A stretch of 41,790 nucleotides of DNA from an uncultured Eggerthellaceae bacterium. Its GTDB lineage: Bacteria; Actinomycetota; Coriobacteriia; Coriobacteriales; Eggerthellaceae. Positions 1 to 8,051 of the stretch are shown here, piece after piece; the stretch's first letter is position 1; each line of letters starts with the position of its first letter. The stretch spans positions 1-41,790 of the forward strand of contig CANOBU010000008.1 in NCBI GenBank assembly GCA_947564425.1, written 5' to 3'. Under the pieces are notes generated by a model. That model saw only the letters and a list, made by a program, of their open reading frames with translations. It did no database searches and was not told the origin of the DNA. Both the position numbers and the translations under genes were made by a program.

Positions 1-2
1 CC

Positions 3-401
3 GCAGCCGTGGCCCAGGCCGTGGCAACCCACCCGGCCGAGGCCGAGCGCCAGGGCCGCCTGCGCGACCGCCTGTACCGGCAGCTGGCGGCCATCGACGG
101 CATCGCGCCCACGGTGGACGTGCAGTCGGGCAGCCGGCGCTACCTCCCCAATATCGTGTCGGTGCTCTCCCGCGACTTCGAGAGCGAGACCCTCATCCTG
201 CGCCTCGATGCGCGGGGTTTCGGCGTATCCGGCGGGTCGGCGTGCTCGTCGCATTCCCTGGAGCCCTCCCATGTGCTGAAGGCGCTCGGCTACGGCGACG
301 AGGCCTACGGCGCCCTGCGCATCTCGTTCGGTCCGGCTACCCGCGAGGCGGACCTCGACCAATTTGTCCAAGCGTTGACAGATTGCCTCGAAGGCGCCTG
401 A
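3..401 (+). CDS. Cysteine desulfurase (NifS/IscS type), C-terminal part
   Basis: The gene enters from upstream of the window, so only about the last 132 residues are visible; the reading frame is open to the first base. Seen: the active-site loop GGSACSSHSLEPSHVL, in which the Cys of SACSS is the persulfide-forming residue, followed by the family's closing LRISFGPATREADLDQFV segment. Known of the family: a PLP enzyme that takes sulfur from cysteine for Fe-S cluster and thio-cofactor assembly. The substrate lysine and PLP site lie outside the window, so the subtype (IscS, NifS or SufS) cannot be fixed; the loop reads closest to the IscS/NifS group. Stop is TGA. Confidence 0.9.
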   Translation, partial: AAVAQAVATHPAEAERQGRLRDRLYRQLAAIDGIAPTVDVQSGSRRYLPNIVSVLSRDFESETLILRLDARGFGVSGGSACSSHSLEPSHVLKALGYGDEAYGALRISFGPATREADLDQFVQALTDCLEGA

Positions 402-415
402 GGGGCCGCGAATCC

Positions 416-424
416 TGCTATTGT
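416..424 (+). promoter_or_regulatory. Possible extended -10 element before the Nif3-like gene
   Basis: TGC followed directly by TATTGT, an extended -10 of the TGCTAnnnT form seen before several other genes in this window. No convincing -35 box lies 16-18 nt upstream. Transcription would start near 431 with a leader of about 26 nt. Confidence 0.35.
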
Positions 425-456
425 CTTTTCGAAGGAATGCGACGGAAGGATACCCC

Positions 457-1344
457 ATGGATGCGATGGAATCTGCGGCCGAGTTGGCGAAGGTAAACGG
501 CGGCGTCATTTCGAAGCAGAAGGCCCCCTTGGCCATAGGGCAGCTGGAGCATCGGCTGCTCGAGCGCTTCCCGGTGGCCGATGCGGAGCCCTGGGACAGG
601 ATGGGCCTCATTGCCGGCGATTCGACCCGCCTGGTGACGGGTGTGATGGTGGCCCTCGATCCCACGCTTGAGGCCGTCGGGGCCGCCCGCGATGCGGGTG
701 CCGATGTGCTGCTGACCCACCATCCGGTGTTCCTCGACCCCCCGGCGGCCTTCTCGCCCCCCGACGGCCCGGCACCCTTGCCGGGCGCGGTGCTGTGGGA
801 GGCCATAGCCGGCGGCGTGGCGCTTATGAACGTGCATACGGCCCTCGACGCCTCCGAGGAGGCATCGAGGCTGCTTCCTTCGCTGCTCAGCCTCGACGCC
901 GATCGGGTGCTCGTGCCCCGCAAGGACGATTCCTGCAAGGGCTACGGCCGGGTGTGCTCGGTGCGCGCTGCCGACCGGCCCCTGCGCCTGGAGCAGCTGG
1001 CCGCCCGGTGCGTGTCGGTGTTCGGAAGCACGCCGCGCATCTGGGGGTCCGGCGGCACTGTCGTCGATACCGTGGCCGTGGCCAACGGGGCGGCGGGGGA
1101 GGCGCCCGAGGTGTGCCTGGCCGAGGGCATCCCCTGCCTTATCTGCGGCGAGGTGCGCTACCATAGCGCTCTTGAGGCGGCCCAGCGGGGGCTTGCCATC
1201 ATCGAGGTCGGCCATGATGTCAGCGAGCTGCCCCTCTGCGCGCTGCTGGCCCAAGCCGCCGTCGAGGCGGGGGTGCCGGCCGATGCGGTATCCATATTCG
1301 ACCAGACGGGAAACTGGACGGTTCCCGATGCCCAGCGCCTCTGA
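457..1344 (+). CDS. Nif3-like dinuclear metal centre protein
   Basis: A 295-aa protein of the Nif3/YbgI (GTP cyclohydrolase 1 type 2 homologue) family. Seen: the segment WDRMGLIAGDSTRLVTGVMV, the metal-binding LLTHHPVFL (two adjacent His) and, near the C terminus, EVGHDVSELPLCALL, which supplies the last His and acidic ligands. Family members form ring-shaped hexamers with two metal ions per subunit; the physiological reaction is unsettled. The ATG at 457 is chosen over an in-frame TTG at 421 because GGAAGGA sits 6 nt before it. The gene is followed at 1440 by the zinc-ribbon protein, a pairing common in actinobacteria, although a promoter lies between them. Confidence 0.9.
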   Translation: MDAMESAAELAKVNGGVISKQKAPLAIGQLEHRLLERFPVADAEPWDRMGLIAGDSTRLVTGVMVALDPTLEAVGAARDAGADVLLTHHPVFLDPPAAFSPPDGPAPLPGAVLWEAIAGGVALMNVHTALDASEEASRLLPSLLSLDADRVLVPRKDDSCKGYGRVCSVRAADRPLRLEQLAARCVSVFGSTPRIWGSGGTVVDTVAVANGAAGEAPEVCLAEGIPCLICGEVRYHSALEAAQRGLAIIEVGHDVSELPLCALLAQAAVEAGVPADAVSIFDQTGNWTVPDAQRL

Positions 1345-1375
1345 TGCCCCTGCCATTCGAAATCGGTGAATAACA

Positions 1376-1404
1376 TTGGTCGGCGGTGCCCGGCGGGTTA
1401 CAAT
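1376..1404 (+). promoter_or_regulatory. Promoter of the zinc-ribbon protein gene
   Basis: TTGGTC (1376-1381) and TACAAT (1399-1404) are separated by 17 nt, matching sigma-70-type spacing. Transcription would start near 1411, about 29 nt before the ATG at 1440. Confidence 0.55.
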
Positions 1405-1439
1405 AGCTGCAGCGGTAGTTCGACCCGAAAGGATTGCCC

Positions 1440-2159
1440 ATGCAGGCTAACCCGGAACATCTCGATATCCTGCTAGAAGTCCAGCGCATCGACATCGAGG
1501 TTATGCAGGCTAAGAAGGAGCGGGCCTCGTTGCCGCAGCGCATCCAGGTAGTGAAGGTGCGCAAGAAGCGCGAGGAGATAATCCCCAAGCTGCAGCAGGT
1601 GCTCGACCTGCAGGAGGCCACCGAGGCCAAGGCGACCAAGATCGAAGACGAGGATCGCAGCCTGGCGCAGAAGCAGGAGCGCGCCCAGGAGATAATAACC
1701 GCCGCCGGCTCTGATTTCCGGAAGGCGGAATCCCATTCGAAGGATATGGCCGGCGTCGCCAAGCGCCGTGTGGCGCTCGAGGAGGAGCTGAACAAGCTCA
1801 ACGCCGAGATAGCCAAGATGAAGGCCGTGCGCAAGCAGCTGGAAGATGCCATAGCCGCCTGCGAGGCCGAGGAGAGGTCCCTCGAGGATTCCTACCGCGA
1901 GAAGGATGCCGAGCTGATCGGCAAGGCCCGCGAGCTCATCGACCAGCGCACGCAGCTGGTATCGGGGCTGCCCCGCGACTTGGTGGATACCTACGATAAG
2001 ACGGCGAAGAAGACCGGCGGCGTGGCCCTGGGCCATCTGGAAGAGGGGGGTTGCTGCAGCGTGTGCCGCAGCACCATCGCCGGGGGGCGCCTCATCGACC
2101 TGATGGGCCAGGCCCCGGTGGGCGTGTGCCCCAGCTGCAAGCGTCTGCTGATCATCTAG
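1440..2159 (+). CDS. Coiled-coil C4-type zinc-ribbon protein
   Basis: A 239-aa protein of the DUF164 / zf-RING_7 type. Seen: a long charged helical region rich in Glu, Lys, Gln and Leu heptads (about residues 15-185), then a C-terminal zinc ribbon with CSVC and CPSCKRLL as the two Cys pairs. Relatives in actinobacteria and other phyla are often next to Nif3-like genes and are thought to bind nucleic acid or act in Z-ring or ribosome-linked roles; the sequence does not decide this. The ATG at 1440 is preferred over TTG 1434 because AAAGGA ends 6 nt before it. It has its own promoter and ends at a strong bidirectional terminator. Confidence 0.85.
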   Translation: MQANPEHLDILLEVQRIDIEVMQAKKERASLPQRIQVVKVRKKREEIIPKLQQVLDLQEATEAKATKIEDEDRSLAQKQERAQEIITAAGSDFRKAESHSKDMAGVAKRRVALEEELNKLNAEIAKMKAVRKQLEDAIAACEAEERSLEDSYREKDAELIGKARELIDQRTQLVSGLPRDLVDTYDKTAKKTGGVALGHLEEGGCCSVCRSTIAGGRLIDLMGQAPVGVCPSCKRLLII

Positions 2160-2193
2160 GCGCCGCGGGGCCCTCGCCGTGTGCCCCATGCTG

Positions 2194-2241
2194 CCTGAAA
2201 AGGGAAGGGCCCGCGTTGCCGCGGGCCCTTCCCTTTTCAGG
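2194..2241. terminator. Bidirectional terminator between the zinc-ribbon gene and rpmB
   Basis: A perfect 22-bp inverted repeat (2194-2215 with 2220-2241) around the 4-nt loop TTGC. The stem contains an AAAA/TTTT segment on its outer side, so a short U-run forms on either strand. It lies between the ends of two convergent genes. Confidence 0.85.
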
Positions 2242-2262
2242 CGTTTCTTCGGTGCCGGCGTC

Positions 2263-2454
2263 CTAGGCGCGCTCCACCTTGCCGGCCTTCATGCAGCTGG
2301 TGCATACGTTGGCCTTGCGCACGCGGCCGCTCTTGTCGCGGATGGTGATCTTCTGAATGTTGGGCTTGAACCAACGGTTGGTCACGCGATGGGAATGGCT
2401 CACGTTACGGCCCGCAGAGGGCTTCTTGCCGCATACTTCACAAATCTTGGACAT
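2263..2454 (-). CDS. rpmB: 50S ribosomal protein L28
   Basis: A 63-aa ribosomal protein beginning MSKICEVCGKKPSAG. Seen: two Cys pairs (CEVC near the N terminus, CTSC near the C terminus), so this is the zinc-binding C+ form, plus the family's HSHRVTNRWFKPNIQ core. The internal ATG at 2454 is used rather than the in-frame ATG at 2463 because GGAG lies 9 nt before it. The leader contains a small GC stem (2486-2491 with 2495-2500), possibly of regulatory interest. The divergent placement against Asp23-FakA-RecG is a widely conserved order. Confidence 0.97.
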   Translation of the reverse strand: MSKICEVCGKKPSAGRNVSHSHRVTNRWFKPNIQKITIRDKSGRVRKANVCTSCMKAGKVERA

Positions 2455-2521
2455 AGCTATCAACTCCGTTGTTTCTGCAATCTCAAGCGGCTGCGCCGCT
2501 CGGTTCCAAACTAGCCAAAAG

Positions 2522-2551
2522 ACTATAGCACAAGGGAAACAGGGGGTTCAA
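2522..2551 (-). promoter_or_regulatory. rpmB promoter
   Basis: On the minus strand, TTGAAC (2551-2546), 18 nt, then TATAGT (2527-2522) preceded by TGC, an extended -10. Transcription would start near 2515, giving a leader of about 60 nt. Confidence 0.7.
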
Positions 2552-2592
2552 GGGGAAAATCGCCGGGATGCCGTATCCTTCCGGCCGCCTGT

Positions 2593-2635
2593 CCCGCGCC
2601 CGCGCCCCGAGGCTCCCGCCGGGCGTGGGCGCGGG
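2593..2635. repeat. GC-only hairpin in the rpmB/Asp23 divergent region
   Basis: A 15-bp stem (2593-2607 with 2621-2635, one G-T pair) around a 13-nt loop. It lies between the two divergent promoters rather than downstream of either, so it is probably not an ordinary terminator. No U-run follows. Confidence 0.5.
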
Positions 2636-2691
2636 CGGCGGCGAACGGCAGCTGGCCGCCTGCAGGGGATGTGAAAACGGGTGCGGTGCTG

Positions 2692-2697
2692 TATAAT
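2692..2697 (+). promoter_or_regulatory. -10 box for the Asp23-FakA-RecG operon
   Basis: A consensus TATAAT about 50 nt before the Asp23 start. The -35 region is poor. No competing promoter is seen between it and coaD, so it may drive the whole block. Confidence 0.55.
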
Positions 2698-2746
2698 TCT
2701 GCGGTTGTATGATTCGAAGGCAGCGACCAAGGGAAAGGAAGCTTTC

Positions 2747-3094
2747 ATGGGAGAGCCGATTCCTGGAAAATTGCATGTAGCCAACGATGTGCTGGCCGAT
2801 ATGGTGGGCCATGCGGCCATGGAATGCTATGGGGTGGTGGGCATGGTGGCCCCCAATGCGGCGGATGGCATCGCCAAGATCCTGCCGCTGTCGCGCCTGC
2901 GCCGGGGCATCACCCTCGATACCACCGAGAAGGGCGTTAAGGTCGACCTCTACATCGTCGTGGAGTACGGCACCAATATCGGGGCCGTGTCCCAGAACCT
3001 GGTGGATGCCGTCACCTTCGCCCTGAAGGACCAGGCCCGGGTTCCCGTCGATTCCATCGACGTGCATGTGCAAGATGTCAAGGTGCGCAAATAG
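2747..3094 (+). CDS. Asp23/Gls24 family protein
   Basis: A 115-aa protein with the Asp23 (alkaline shock / envelope stress) fold pattern: the N-terminal ADMVGHAAMECYGVVGM helix, a central GVKVDLYIVVEYGTNI strand pair and a C-terminal SIDVHVQDVKV strand. The family is cytoplasmic and often membrane-associated; its role next to fakA is conserved but biochemically unclear. The ATG at 2747 follows AAAGGA and sits just upstream of the conserved part; the frame is open further upstream, but that region holds the -10 box. It is 36 nt ahead of fakA. Confidence 0.9.
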   Translation: MGEPIPGKLHVANDVLADMVGHAAMECYGVVGMVAPNAADGIAKILPLSRLRRGITLDTTEKGVKVDLYIVVEYGTNIGAVSQNLVDAVTFALKDQARVPVDSIDVHVQDVKVRK

Positions 3095-3130
3095 CGCCGT
3101 TCCCGCAGGTCCAGGATCAGAAAGACTACC

Positions 3131-4768
3131 ATGAGTGAATTTTCGGTTATCGATGTGCTTGGCGCCATCGCGGCGGCCAGCGAAACCCTCTCCTCGCGCA
3201 AAGACGAGATAAACCGCTTGAACGTGTTCCCCGTGCCCGATGGCGACACGGGTACCAATATGTCGCTCACGCTGGAGTCGGTGGTGCGGAACCTCCAGGC
3301 CCTTCCGGCCGGGGCGCCCCTAGCCGACGTGCGCCATGCCATCACCACCGGCGCCCTCATGGGCGCCCGGGGCAATTCGGGTGTTATCACCTCCCAGATC
3401 CTGCGGGGCCTCTGCGAGGGGGTGGGGGCAGCCGAGCGCTTCGATACCGCCGCCCTGGCCGCTTCCTTCGCCAAGGCCGTCGAGGTATCGTTCCAGGCGG
3501 TGCGCAAGCCGGTGGAGGGCACGATCCTCACGGTGCTGAAGGACAGCGCCGAGGCGGCCAAGGAGGCCGAGAAGCGGGCCCTCCCGCTTGATGGCGCCCT
3601 GGAATCCATCGTGACCGAGGCCTATGCCTCGGTGCACCGCACGCCGGAGCTGCTGCCGGTGCTGAAGGAGAACAACGTGGTGGATGCCGGCGGCTTCGGG
3701 CTGGCCATCCTCTTCGACGGATTCGTCACGGCGCTGCTGGGGAAGGAATCCGGCGCCTTCGGAGCCGGATTCGAGGCGTTGGGCCAGGGCGCCCCGAAGG
3801 TCGAGATAGAGCATATCAACGATTGGGAGGGTTCGGAGTACCGCTACTGCAACGAGTTCTTGGTGGAATCGGATACCCTCGACAAGGATGCCGCCCTCGA
3901 TTTCCTGGCCACCATGGGCGATTGCGAGCTGTGCGTGGGCAGCAACCCGCGCTTCAAGGTGCATGTGCATTCCAACCGCCCCGATGAGGTGCTGGCCTAT
4001 TTCCTCGACCGCGGCCAGGTGTTCGAGGTGTTCATCCACAACATGGACCTGCAGAGCGCCGAGCGCAACGAGAAGCTGGCGGCCGAGCAGGGGGTATCCG
4101 CCGAGCCCAAGCACTTCGGCGTGGTGGCCGTATGCGCCGGCGAGGGCAACGCCAAGATCCTGGAGAACCTGGGGGTCGATGTGGTGGTGTCGGGCGGCCA
4201 GACTATGAACCCCTCCACGGCCGACCTGCTGGCGGCCGTGCAGAAGGCCAATGCTGCAAACGTGGTGATCCTGCCGAACAACTCGAACATCATCATGGCG
4301 GCCAACAGCGCCGCCGAGCTGGCCGAGGTAAGCTGCGGCGTGGTGCCCACCAAGAGCGTGCCCCAGGCCTTCGCGGCGATGTTCGGTTACGATCCCGAGG
4401 GTACGCTGGAGGAGAACCTGGAGTCCATGGCCGATGCCTGCGCCGAGGTGAAGACGGGCGAGGTGACCACGGCTATAAAGGATTCCCATGACTCGCAGGG
4501 CAATCCCATCGCCGAAGGCGACGTCATAGGCATCGCCGACGGTTCCATCGATGCCGTGGGCTCTACGGTGCAGCAGGTGGTGATGGACCTCTTGGAATCC
4601 ATGGACGCCGCCGACGCGGACACCCTGACGCTGCTAGCGGGCGAGGATTATCCCGATGGGCAGATGGATGCCCTGGTTGCCGCCGTGCAGGAGGCTTACG
4701 ACGACCTCGAGATAGACGCTCATCGCGGCGGCCAGCCGCTCTATCCGGTCGTGCTCTCCCTTGAGTAA
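3131..4768 (+). CDS. fakA: Fatty acid kinase catalytic subunit, FakA-like (DAK2 domain)
   Basis: A 545-aa protein, normal length for the family. Seen: the DAK2 nucleotide site NVFPVPDGDTGTNMS at residues 31-45 (Asp37, Asp39 and Asn43 fit the metal/ATP ligands), the ARGNSGVITSQILRG loop, and a long C-terminal dihydroxyacetone-kinase-associated region. Known of the family: it phosphorylates fatty acids bound to a FakB (DegV-type) partner, for entry into phospholipids and signalling. No fakB is in the window. The ribosome site before ATG 3131 is weak. The stop overlaps the recG start by 8 nt, implying coupled translation. Confidence 0.88.
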   Translation: MSEFSVIDVLGAIAAASETLSSRKDEINRLNVFPVPDGDTGTNMSLTLESVVRNLQALPAGAPLADVRHAITTGALMGARGNSGVITSQILRGLCEGVGAAERFDTAALAASFAKAVEVSFQAVRKPVEGTILTVLKDSAEAAKEAEKRALPLDGALESIVTEAYASVHRTPELLPVLKENNVVDAGGFGLAILFDGFVTALLGKESGAFGAGFEALGQGAPKVEIEHINDWEGSEYRYCNEFLVESDTLDKDAALDFLATMGDCELCVGSNPRFKVHVHSNRPDEVLAYFLDRGQVFEVFIHNMDLQSAERNEKLAAEQGVSAEPKHFGVVAVCAGEGNAKILENLGVDVVVSGGQTMNPSTADLLAAVQKANAANVVILPNNSNIIMAANSAAELAEVSCGVVPTKSVPQAFAAMFGYDPEGTLEENLESMADACAEVKTGEVTTAIKDSHDSQGNPIAEGDVIGIADGSIDAVGSTVQQVVMDLLESMDAADADTLTLLAGEDYPDGQMDALVAAVQEAYDDLEIDAHRGGQPLYPVVLSLE

Positions 4769-6947
4769 GGCGCCTGCCAAAGCGCATCCCGGCCGCCTCG
4801 AGGCCACCTTGGCCCTCGATGCGCCCGTGACGGCCGTCGCGGGGGTGAGCCCCAAGCGGGCCCAGGCCCTCCGCAAGCTGGGGGCGGCCACGGTGCGGGA
4901 GCTGCTCTCGCTGTATCCGCGCCGCTATCTCGATATGTCGGCCTTGTGCACCGTGGCGGGCGCGCCCATCGGGGCCTCTTGCACCCTGTGCGGGCGCATC
5001 CACGAGGTGAAGCTGAAGAAACCCCGCTGCAACCTCTCGCTGACCGAGGTGACCCTCGTCGATGATACGGGCACCCTCATCGTCACCGCCTTCCGCCAGC
5101 CCTGGCTGGCCGATTCGCTGAAGCCGGGCATGGCCGTCGCCGTATCGGGGAAGGTGGAGTTCAACTACGGGTTCAAGCGCATGACCAACCCCTTCATCGA
5201 GGTGCTGGAGGGGGGTGCCCCTGCAAGCGGCGTGATCCTGCCCGTCTATCCGCTGGCGGCCCCCCTGAAAGCCGGTATCATGCGGCGCATCCAAGAGAGC
5301 GCCCTGGCCATGGTCCGCGGCGTCGCGGACCCGCTGCCCCTTGCCCTGCGGGCGAAGTACTCCCTGATGAGCAAAGGCAGCGCTTTGGCCTGCATCCATC
5401 GGCCCCGCACCATGGAGGAGCAGCGCCAGGCCCGTCGGCGGCTGGCCTACGAGGAGGTGCTGCTGCTCGAGCTGAGGCTGATGCAGGAGAGCCTGCAGCG
5501 CGAGCAGGGGTGCGACTCCACCGCCCACCGCATCGACGGACCCGCTCTGGCAGCCCTCGAGCAGGCGGTTCCCTTCACCCTCACCGAGGACCAGCGGAAG
5601 GCCAAAGGCGAGATCCTGGACGCCCTGGCCTCGCCCCATGCTGCCAACCACATGCTGTTGGGCGATGTGGGCACCGGCAAGACCGCCGTGGCCGCCTTCG
5701 CCCTGGCCGCTGCTGCCGATAGCGGCGGCCAGGCGCTGTTCATGGCCCCGACCGAGATCCTCGCCCGCCAGCATGGCCGCAGCCTAGGGCCCTTGCTGGA
5801 TGCGGCAGGGGTATCCTGGGGCATCCTGACGGGGGCCACCGATGCCGCCGAGCGGGAGCGGTTGCTGGAGCGTCTGGCCTCGGGGGACCTGGCCGTGCTG
5901 TTCGGCACCCACGCCCTGCTGGAGCCCGATGTGCGCTGCGCCCGGTGCACCTTGGCCGTCATCGACGAGCAGCAGCGCTTCGGTGTGGGGCAGCGCCAAG
6001 GGCTCCTGGAGAAGGGCGAGTGCCCCGATGCCCTGTACCTCACGGCCACGCCCATCCCGCGCACCCTGGCTTTGGCCCTTTACGGCAACCTCACCCTCTC
6101 CTATCTGACCCAGCGGCCCCATGGCACCCCGCCGCGGGAGACCTTCGTGCACGATTCCGCCGCCAAAGGTGCCGCCTACGATGCGGCGAAGGAGGCGCTT
6201 GCCCGGGGCGAGCAGGTCTATGTGGTATGCCCGCTGGTCGGCGTCAAGCGGCCGGAGCCCGATGGGGACGACGCATCGGGGGAGGGGGATGCCTTCTGCG
6301 AGGCCATCGAGATCGAGGATGACGGCGATATGGAGCAGGCGCCGCTGGCCGCCGCCGAGAACGAGGCGGCCTTCCTTGCTGCGAAGGTGTTTCCCGACCA
6401 TCGCGTGGGCTTGGTCCACGGCAAGATGCCGGCCGATCGCAAGCAGCAGGTCATGGAGGGCTTCCGGGCCGGCGATATCGATGTGCTGGTGGCTACCACG
6501 GTGATTGAGGTGGGCGTGGATGTGCCCGCTGCCACGGTGATGATCGTGGAGGATGCCGACCGCTTCGGCCTGGCCCAGCTGCACCAGCTGCGGGGCCGCG
6601 TCGGCCGAGGCGAGCGGCCCGGGCAGGTGCACCTGGTGTCCGGTACCCGCAAGCAGGCGGCCCTGGATCGCCTGGAGGCCATGACCCGCACCGACGATGG
6701 GTTCGAGCTGGCCTCCTTCGACCTGGGGCTGCGCCGCGAGGGCGATATCCTGGGCAACCGCCAGCATGGCGCCTCGGCCCTGAAGCTGGTCAACGTGGTG
6801 CGCGACCGGGGGCTCATAGGGGCGGCGTGGGAAGACGCCCGCGCCATCATCGCCGAGGACCCGCTTCTGGAATCCGAGGCCTATCGCCCCCTTGCCAGGG
6901 AGGCGGCCCTCGTGTACCGTTCTGTGCAGGATTCGAGCGGCGGATAA
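4761..6947 (+). CDS. recG: ATP-dependent DNA helicase RecG
   Basis: A 728-aa superfamily 2 helicase that remodels stalled replication forks and Holliday junctions. Seen: an N-terminal wedge/OB region, Walker A GDVGTGKT (301-308), the motif II equivalent DEQQ (402-405; most RecG proteins have DEQH), motif III TATPIPRTLAL, and motif VI QLRGRVGRG (609-617). It ends with the RecG-typical GDILGNRQHGASALK segment. The TTG start at 4761 lies inside the last codons of fakA, giving an 8-nt overlap and no clear Shine-Dalgarno, so re-initiation is likely. An acidic insert near residues 495-530 lies between helicase motifs. Confidence 0.95.
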   Translation: MSKAPAKAHPGRLEATLALDAPVTAVAGVSPKRAQALRKLGAATVRELLSLYPRRYLDMSALCTVAGAPIGASCTLCGRIHEVKLKKPRCNLSLTEVTLVDDTGTLIVTAFRQPWLADSLKPGMAVAVSGKVEFNYGFKRMTNPFIEVLEGGAPASGVILPVYPLAAPLKAGIMRRIQESALAMVRGVADPLPLALRAKYSLMSKGSALACIHRPRTMEEQRQARRRLAYEEVLLLELRLMQESLQREQGCDSTAHRIDGPALAALEQAVPFTLTEDQRKAKGEILDALASPHAANHMLLGDVGTGKTAVAAFALAAAADSGGQALFMAPTEILARQHGRSLGPLLDAAGVSWGILTGATDAAERERLLERLASGDLAVLFGTHALLEPDVRCARCTLAVIDEQQRFGVGQRQGLLEKGECPDALYLTATPIPRTLALALYGNLTLSYLTQRPHGTPPRETFVHDSAAKGAAYDAAKEALARGEQVYVVCPLVGVKRPEPDGDDASGEGDAFCEAIEIEDDGDMEQAPLAAAENEAAFLAAKVFPDHRVGLVHGKMPADRKQQVMEGFRAGDIDVLVATTVIEVGVDVPAATVMIVEDADRFGLAQLHQLRGRVGRGERPGQVHLVSGTRKQAALDRLEAMTRTDDGFELASFDLGLRREGDILGNRQHGASALKLVNVVRDRGLIGAAWEDARAIIAEDPLLESEAYRPLAREAALVYRSVQDSSGG

Positions 6948-6957
6948 GGGAGGGCGC

Positions 6958-7533
6958 GTGCGCATCGTTTCAGGGATGCTGCGGGGCAGGGCGCTGGAGG
7001 CGCCCGAGGGCCTGCATACGCGCCCTACCACCGACCGGGTGCGCGAGGCGCTGTTCAGCTCGCTTTTCAGCCAGATGGGCTCCTTCGAGGGGGTCCGGGT
7101 GCTCGATGCCTTCGCCGGCTCGGGGGCCCTGGGCCTCGAGGCAATGTCGCGGGGGGCAGCCCAGGCGGTGTTCTACGAGACCGACAGCCGCGCCGCCCGG
7201 GCGGTCGAAGCCAACATCGCTGCCTGCGGCCTTTCCGCCCCCCGTTGCGAGCTGCATCGATGCGATGTGCTGAAGGCCCCGCTGCCTGCGGGCGGGGCGC
7301 CTTTCGGCCTGGTGCTCCTCGATCCGCCCTATGCCACCCCGGCCCGCGAGGTCCTGGGGCTGCTGGAGCGCCTGGCCGCCGCCGGTGCCCTGGCCCCCGA
7401 TGCCGTGGCCGTCTACGAGCACGATGCGCGCGATGCCGAATCGGTGCGGGCCGCCGCTGCCGCTGCGGGATTCGCCGCCGCATCGAGGAGATATGGGAAG
7501 ACATCGGTCTCGTTCTTGAAGGAGGAGCGATGA
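6958..7533 (+). CDS. rsmD: 16S rRNA (guanine-966-N2)-methyltransferase
   Basis: A 191-aa SAM-dependent enzyme that methylates G966 of 16S rRNA in the 30S subunit. Seen: the RsmD N terminus RIVSGMLRGRALEAP with TRPTTDRVREALF, SAM motif I LDAFAGSGALGL (49-60), and the catalytic DPPY (122-125). The GTG at 6958 is the start because AAGGGAGGG lies just before it and the conserved N terminus begins there. It follows recG by 10 nt and overlaps coaD by 4 nt (ATGA), so the three are co-transcribed. Confidence 0.94.
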   Translation: MRIVSGMLRGRALEAPEGLHTRPTTDRVREALFSSLFSQMGSFEGVRVLDAFAGSGALGLEAMSRGAAQAVFYETDSRAARAVEANIAACGLSAPRCELHRCDVLKAPLPAGGAPFGLVLLDPPYATPAREVLGLLERLAAAGALAPDAVAVYEHDARDAESVRAAAAAAGFAAASRRYGKTSVSFLKEER

Positions 7534-8006
7534 AGCGCGCAGTGACCCCCGGCACCTTCGACCCCATAACCTTGGGGCATCTGGATATCATCACCCGGGC
7601 CGCCCAGCTGGTGGACGAGGTGATAGTGGCCGTGGCCGCCTCGCCGGCCAAAGGCCCCCTGTTCCCGCTGGAGGAGCGCACCCGCCTGGTGCGGGAATCC
7701 GTGGCCCATCTGCCCAACGTGCACGTGATGGCCTTCGACGGGCTGCTGGTCGACTTCGTCCGCTCCGTCGATGCCCAGGTGGTGGTGAAGGGGCTGCGGG
7801 CCCTGACCGATTTCGAATACGAATTCCAGATGGCCGCCATGAACTACGAGCTCGCCAGCGAGGTCGAGACCGTCTTCATCATGGCGCCCCCGCAGTTCAT
7901 GTACCTGTCATCTTCGATGGTGCGCGAGCTGGCCAGCCTGAAGAGCCGCACGGATAGGTTCGTGACGGCTCCAGTCGCCGAAGCATTGGCGGCGCGGTTC
8001 GCCTGA
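7530..8006 (+). CDS. coaD: Phosphopantetheine adenylyltransferase
   Basis: A 158-aa enzyme that joins 4'-phosphopantetheine and ATP to make dephospho-CoA, the penultimate CoA step. Seen: GTFDPITLGH (8-17) with the nucleotidyltransferase T-x-G-H signature, KGLRALTDFEYEFQM, and YLSSSMVRE (125-133). Length matches the bacterial family. GGAGGA lies 3 nt before the ATG, and the start overlaps the rsmD stop. RsmD-CoaD pairing is widely conserved. Confidence 0.96.
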   Translation: MKRAVTPGTFDPITLGHLDIITRAAQLVDEVIVAVAASPAKGPLFPLEERTRLVRESVAHLPNVHVMAFDGLLVDFVRSVDAQVVVKGLRALTDFEYEFQMAAMNYELASEVETVFIMAPPQFMYLSSSMVRELASLKSRTDRFVTAPVAEALAARFA

Positions 8007-8051
8007 CGGGGTAAAGTGGATTTCAGAGGATACGAGGAGAAAGGCAGAGCT

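Noticed and set aside
2593..2635. An intrinsic terminator for rpmB or Asp23
   Set aside because: It lies between the two divergent promoters, not after a gene end, and has no U-run.
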